The position numbers were made by a program, and so were the translations under genes. From an uncultured bacterium (lineage in GTDB: Bacteria; Bacillota; Clostridia; Christensenellales; Borkfalkiaceae): a DNA stretch of 7,679 bases. Location of the stretch: positions 1-7,679 of the forward strand of contig CAKXBD010000101.1 in assembly GCA_934871445.1 (NCBI GenBank), given 5' to 3'. The notes below the pieces were generated by a model that had not been told where the DNA came from, searched no databases, and worked only from the letters and a program-made list of their open reading frames with translations. Numbering within the stretch: position 1 is the stretch's first letter; every line of letters begins with the position of its first letter. Of the stretch, positions 5,390-7,679 are shown piece by piece.

Positions 5390-5731
5390 TTTTTCAACGG
5401 CTCTCACGATCCTTTTTTCCTCCGCCGCGCGAACCTGCCACGGCCCGCGCGGTTTCACAAGGAGGATAACCGAAAGCGGAAGCCTTTACACCCTCCACAG
5501 TGCAAAAGCTCCCGCTTCCTATCATTAAAGCCGTTTCCCCGGCTTTTATGAACTTGTCTTTTGAGTGGAGGTCTTATCTTTCGCGGCTCGGTTTGGCTTT
5601 CCGTCCCGCTCTTGCTTCCCTTTGCGGTCGGGCGCGGTATGTACCCCCGCGCGGCATGTACCCCGCGCCCTTTGCAAAAGAAAGTTTCTTTCCCCCGCTT
5701 CAAGCTCTCGCGCTTAATTTGGGGATTTTAT
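5390..5731 (-). other. Leader of the leftward operon; no supported gene
   Basis: About 340 bases between the leftward promoter and the first likely gene. An 82-codon minus-strand frame (5455-5703) lacks a ribosome site, and a 43-codon frame (5394-5525) has only a weak one, so neither is called. The stretch is rich in stems: AAAGCCG/CGGCTTT around 5528-5547, and an 8-base GGGCGCGG/CCGCGCCC pair enclosing the direct repeats at 5632-5664. A long structured 5' leader is possible. Confidence 0.4.
5632..5664. repeat. 16-base direct repeats GCGCGGYATGTACCCC
   Basis: Copies at 5632-5647 and 5649-5664 differ at one base and are 17 bases apart. Each contains a near-palindrome GGYATGTACC. They lie about 100 bases downstream of the leftward promoter, inside a longer inverted repeat (5630-5637 with 5663-5670). 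They could be tandem regulator sites or iterons; this is inference. Confidence 0.5.
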
Positions 5732-5786
5732 CAAGTGCAAATGTACTTGACATGAATATTATAACAAGTATAAATGCACTTGTCAA
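5732..5786. promoter_or_regulatory. Divergent promoter pair with two 18-base repressor operators
   Basis: Two related palindromes, CAAGTGCAAATGTACTTG (5732-5749) and CAAGTATAAATGCACTTG (5765-5782), are centred 33 bases apart. The leftward promoter has TTGACA (5786-5781 on minus), a 17-base spacer and TATAAT (5763-5758); operator 2 fills its spacer and operator 1 covers the start of its transcript. The rightward promoter has TTGACA (5747-5752), a 16-base spacer and TATAAA (5769-5774), overlapped by both operators. This is a phage-like switch for the adjacent repressor gene, which should shut the leftward operon and control itself. An extra half-site CAAGTAC follows at 5784-5790. Confidence 0.85.
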
Positions 5787-5832
5787 GTACTTTTGGAATT
5801 TTTTTTGATAAAATTTTTTAGAGGTGTAGAAA

Positions 5833-6213
5833 ATGCGTTTTTCTGAATTGCTAACCGATTTACGAAAAGAATATAATTTAAGCCAAATGCAATTAGCCGA
5901 AAAAATCGGAGTAAGTCAATCGACGATAGCAAAACTTGAAATAGGAAGAAATGAGGCTACCGCTTCAACTCTCACAAAATTAGCGGCATATTTCGACGTG
6001 TCAACGGATTACCTTCTCGGACTGTCGGACGAATACGAGGGAACCGGAAAAAGCGCCGCTCCCGCGCCGGCGGCGTTACCTTTGGACGAAAGCGAACTTT
6101 TACGCAATTACCGCGCCTTGTCATATTCCGGCAAAGCTCGCGCCGCCGCTTACGTCGATTTGCTTCGGGAACAGGAAGAAGCCTCCCCCTCTAAAATTTC
6201 AAACCGTAAATAA
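5833..6213 (+). CDS. CI-type XRE-family repressor, 126 aa
   Basis: Residues 4-66 form a classic XRE helix-turn-helix: LLTDLRKEYNLSQMQLAEKI, then GVSQSTIAKLEIGRNEATAS (recognition helix) and LTKLAAYFDVSTDYLLGLSD. An Ala/Pro linker (73-83) joins a short helical C-terminus (ESELLRNYRALSYSGKARAA), as in many small clostridial phage and ICE repressors. There is no peptidase domain, so RecA-driven self-cleavage is not expected. GAGGT lies 7 bases before the ATG. It is transcribed rightward from the divergent promoter region that holds two matching 18-base palindromes, the expected operators. It probably represses the leftward operon and regulates its own expression. Inducer or antirepressor are unknown. 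Confidence 0.9.
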   Translation: MRFSELLTDLRKEYNLSQMQLAEKIGVSQSTIAKLEIGRNEATASTLTKLAAYFDVSTDYLLGLSDEYEGTGKSAAPAPAALPLDESELLRNYRALSYSGKARAAAYVDLLREQEEASPSKISNRK

Positions 6214-6268
6214 AAAATACCTCCATGTTCAGACGGGTTAACCGTCAAAAAACATGAGGTATTTTTTT
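6212..6268 (+). terminator. Repressor terminator hairpin that contains the integrase ribosome site
   Basis: A long stem pairs 6212-6229 with 6251-6267, with one bulged C, and encloses a smaller hairpin GACGG/CCGTC (6232-6246). The left arm starts at the repressor stop codon and the right arm ends in T7. The right arm also carries GAGG (6256-6259), placed 9 bases before the integrase ATG at 6269. The structure would both end most repressor transcripts and hide the integrase ribosome site in those that read through. Confidence 0.8.
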
Positions 6269-7582
6269 ATGAACTTCGACGACGAAAAGGACTTACAGCA
6301 AATTCTTTTCTTAGCCGCACGGATTCTCGAACGCCGAAACATTCAGACCGAGAGCAACTCCCCCGCTCTGATTGCTTCCCCGACGAATCCCGACAACCCG
6401 CCTCGTCTTTCCGACGACGGCAAAACCATTTTCTTCCCCGCCTCCCGCGCCGGACGGGATATTACTGAACACGGCGCGGCGGTCTTTTCGCAAAAGGAAG
6501 TTTCCATTACTTTTTCTATGGAGGAAATTTCCAAAATGCCACGTTATTTCAGAAAACTTTTTCGCACTAACCACAAAAACGCTCACGTTCGTTTGCGGGC
6601 TTCCGGCGTTTATGAAATCCGCATCCAAATTGACGGCGTTCGTATTTCTGCTTCTTCCCGCTTTCTCGATGAGGCGAAAATTAAGTTTTTGCAAAAGCTC
6701 AAACTTTTTGATAAAGGCGATTTGCAAGCACGACGGCACACAGAAAAAAAGCCCGTCGCTCCGCAAGTCCTGACGCCTCCCGCCCTTTCCGTTTCTGATT
6801 ATGCCTTGCAATATCTTGAAACTTTCAAAAAGCCGAATATTTCCGAAAAACACTTTTATAACCTTTCCGGCATTGTCCGAAGGCACATTTCACGCTTTTT
6901 CGGGGATAAGCTCTTGCAAGACCTTACCGCCACTGACTGCCAAAAGTTTTTGAATGAGTTGATCCAGATAGGCAAATTTCGCACCGCGGAGGACGCTAAA
7001 AGTATTTTAGATTGGATTTGCTCTGCCGCCGTTGCCGACAGGCTTTTGCCCGTTGACGTCATGGCGCACGTGCAAATCCAGCCCCACAAGCGTACTGCCG
7101 GTAAGGTCATTCCACGCGAATTTATCCGCGCTTTTCTTGCAAAAGAGCCGCAATCCCGCGCAGAGCTTTGCCTTTGGCTTCTCATTTTTACGGGTATGCG
7201 CCCGTGTGAGGTTTTCTCCCTCTCCTTCGACGAATGCGGCTTTGTTTCCGTTCAGACCGCAAAAAAGAAAAAATGGGAAGAACCCGAAACACGCAAAATC
7301 CCTCTGCATTCCGCCCTTTTGCCCTATATCGAGCGAATCCGAGCCGCCCTTCCCGTTTCCCTAATTCTCCTCGAACGCGCTTTTCATCGGCATTTCCCGC
7401 CCGAATTTCGCCTCTATGACCTCCGCCACACTTTCACCACCGTTGCGCAGCAATGTCATTGTTATAAATCTTGGGTGGACTATGTGACGGGACATAAAAG
7501 CGGCAGCAATACGACCGACAGAGTTTATACGCATTGGGAGGACGACTTCCAGCGGGCAGAAATAGAGAAGCTCGAATATTAA
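6269..7582 (+). CDS. int: Tyrosine recombinase (integrase), 437 aa
   Basis: Catalyses site-specific integration and excision of the element by way of a covalent tyrosine intermediate. The N-terminus (about 1-95) is an extension ending in SMEEISKMPRYFRKLFR, as in clostridial ICE integrases. Residues about 100-145 look like the AP2-type arm-binding domain (YEIRIQIDGVRISASSRF). A core-binding SAM-like domain follows (about 175-265), then the catalytic domain: R311 in FTGMRPCEV, lysines 332-335 in the beta hairpin, Y383-D-L-R386-H, H409 in TGHKSG, and the nucleophile Y420 in DRVYTHW. The first position of the HxxR box is Tyr, a variant seen in other family members. ATG 6269 is preferred over 6254 because GAGG sits 9 bases before it and 6254 lies in the hairpin stem. 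It is the last gene at the right end of the element. Confidence 0.95.
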   Translation: MNFDDEKDLQQILFLAARILERRNIQTESNSPALIASPTNPDNPPRLSDDGKTIFFPASRAGRDITEHGAAVFSQKEVSITFSMEEISKMPRYFRKLFRTNHKNAHVRLRASGVYEIRIQIDGVRISASSRFLDEAKIKFLQKLKLFDKGDLQARRHTEKKPVAPQVLTPPALSVSDYALQYLETFKKPNISEKHFYNLSGIVRRHISRFFGDKLLQDLTATDCQKFLNELIQIGKFRTAEDAKSILDWICSAAVADRLLPVDVMAHVQIQPHKRTAGKVIPREFIRAFLAKEPQSRAELCLWLLIFTGMRPCEVFSLSFDECGFVSVQTAKKKKWEEPETRKIPLHSALLPYIERIRAALPVSLILLERAFHRHFPPEFRLYDLRHTFTTVAQQCHCYKSWVDYVTGHKSGSNTTDRVYTHWEDDFQRAEIEKLEY

Positions 7583-7615
7583 GCGGCAAGCGGTTTTGCA
7601 TAAAAACACAGGGCT

Positions 7616-7640
7616 TTTTTATCCCCGTTTTAGTCCCCAT
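7616..7640. repeat. GGGGA-A-rich repeats near the right end
   Basis: TTTATCCCC (7618-7626) repeats the sequence at 155-163, and TCCCCATTTT (7634-7643) is the reverse complement of AAAATGGGGA within 115-125 at the left end. They lie between the integrase stop and the end of the window, where arm-type integrase sites are expected. A binding role is inferred from position and repetition. Confidence 0.35.
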
Positions 7641-7644
7641 TTTC

Positions 7645-7670
7645 ACCGAATTAGCTTAAATTCGGTTTTA
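7645..7670 (+). terminator. Hairpin after the integrase
   Basis: ACCGAATT (7645-7652) and AATTCGGT (7659-7666) form a perfect 8-base stem with a 6-base loop, followed by TTTATAATT. It is the likely transcription end for the integrase. The U tract is short, so efficiency is uncertain. The predicted right attachment site has not appeared by the end of the window. Confidence 0.55.
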
Positions 7671-7679
7671 TAATTATAC

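Noticed and set aside
5455..5703. Minus-strand 82-codon frame in the operon leader, with a CGGC motif
   Set aside because: It has a TTG start without a ribosome site and spans the direct repeats and stems; not enough to call a gene.

Overview
The window looks like a nearly complete, compact integrative element of about 7.6 kb inserted in a tRNA-Leu gene of a Gram-positive, probably clostridial (Bacillota), genome. Supporting signs are strong AGGAGG-type ribosome sites, TTGACA/TATAAT promoters with 17-base spacers, a tRNA 3' end with encoded CCA, a clostridial-style tyrosine integrase and a purine-rich coding strand. No phage structural, packaging or conjugation genes are visible, so it resembles a satellite or a minimal integrative element more than a full prophage or ICE. 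Host assignment is inference.

Layout, left to right. Bases 1-64 are host flank; 65-87 is the 3' end of a tRNA-Leu cut off at position T54, taken as one attachment end. A BrnT/BrnA toxin-antitoxin pair (198-711, minus strand) has its own consensus promoter. A terminator at 784-817 ends a long leftward block: a DUF4373-type replication-like protein (832-2019), a GC-rich, hairpin-rich region without a convincing gene (2040-2640), a small winged-helix protein (2763-2972), a protein with a sigma-region-4-like helix-turn-helix plus seven 15-residue Trp/Tyr repeats (3165-4112), a sigma-region-2-like protein (4091-4558), a small acidic-tailed protein (4581-4871), and a small gene with a decayed tandem copy (5067-5386). 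At 5732-5786 two 18-base operators sit on divergent promoters: one drives the leftward block, the other a CI-type repressor (5833-6213). An unusual hairpin then joins the repressor to the tyrosine integrase (6269-7582); its right arm holds the integrase ribosome site. Repeated GGGGA-A-rich sequences lie just inside both ends.

How the genes may work together: the XRE repressor probably holds the leftward operon silent while allowing its own expression and limited integrase translation. When released, the perfect-consensus leftward promoter would express the small early genes, the split sigma-like pair, the winged-helix protein and the replication protein next to a candidate origin. BrnTA would stabilise the element in the host. 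The most unusual point is the split sigma-like pair, in which the region-4-like half is fused to a periodic helical repeat domain.
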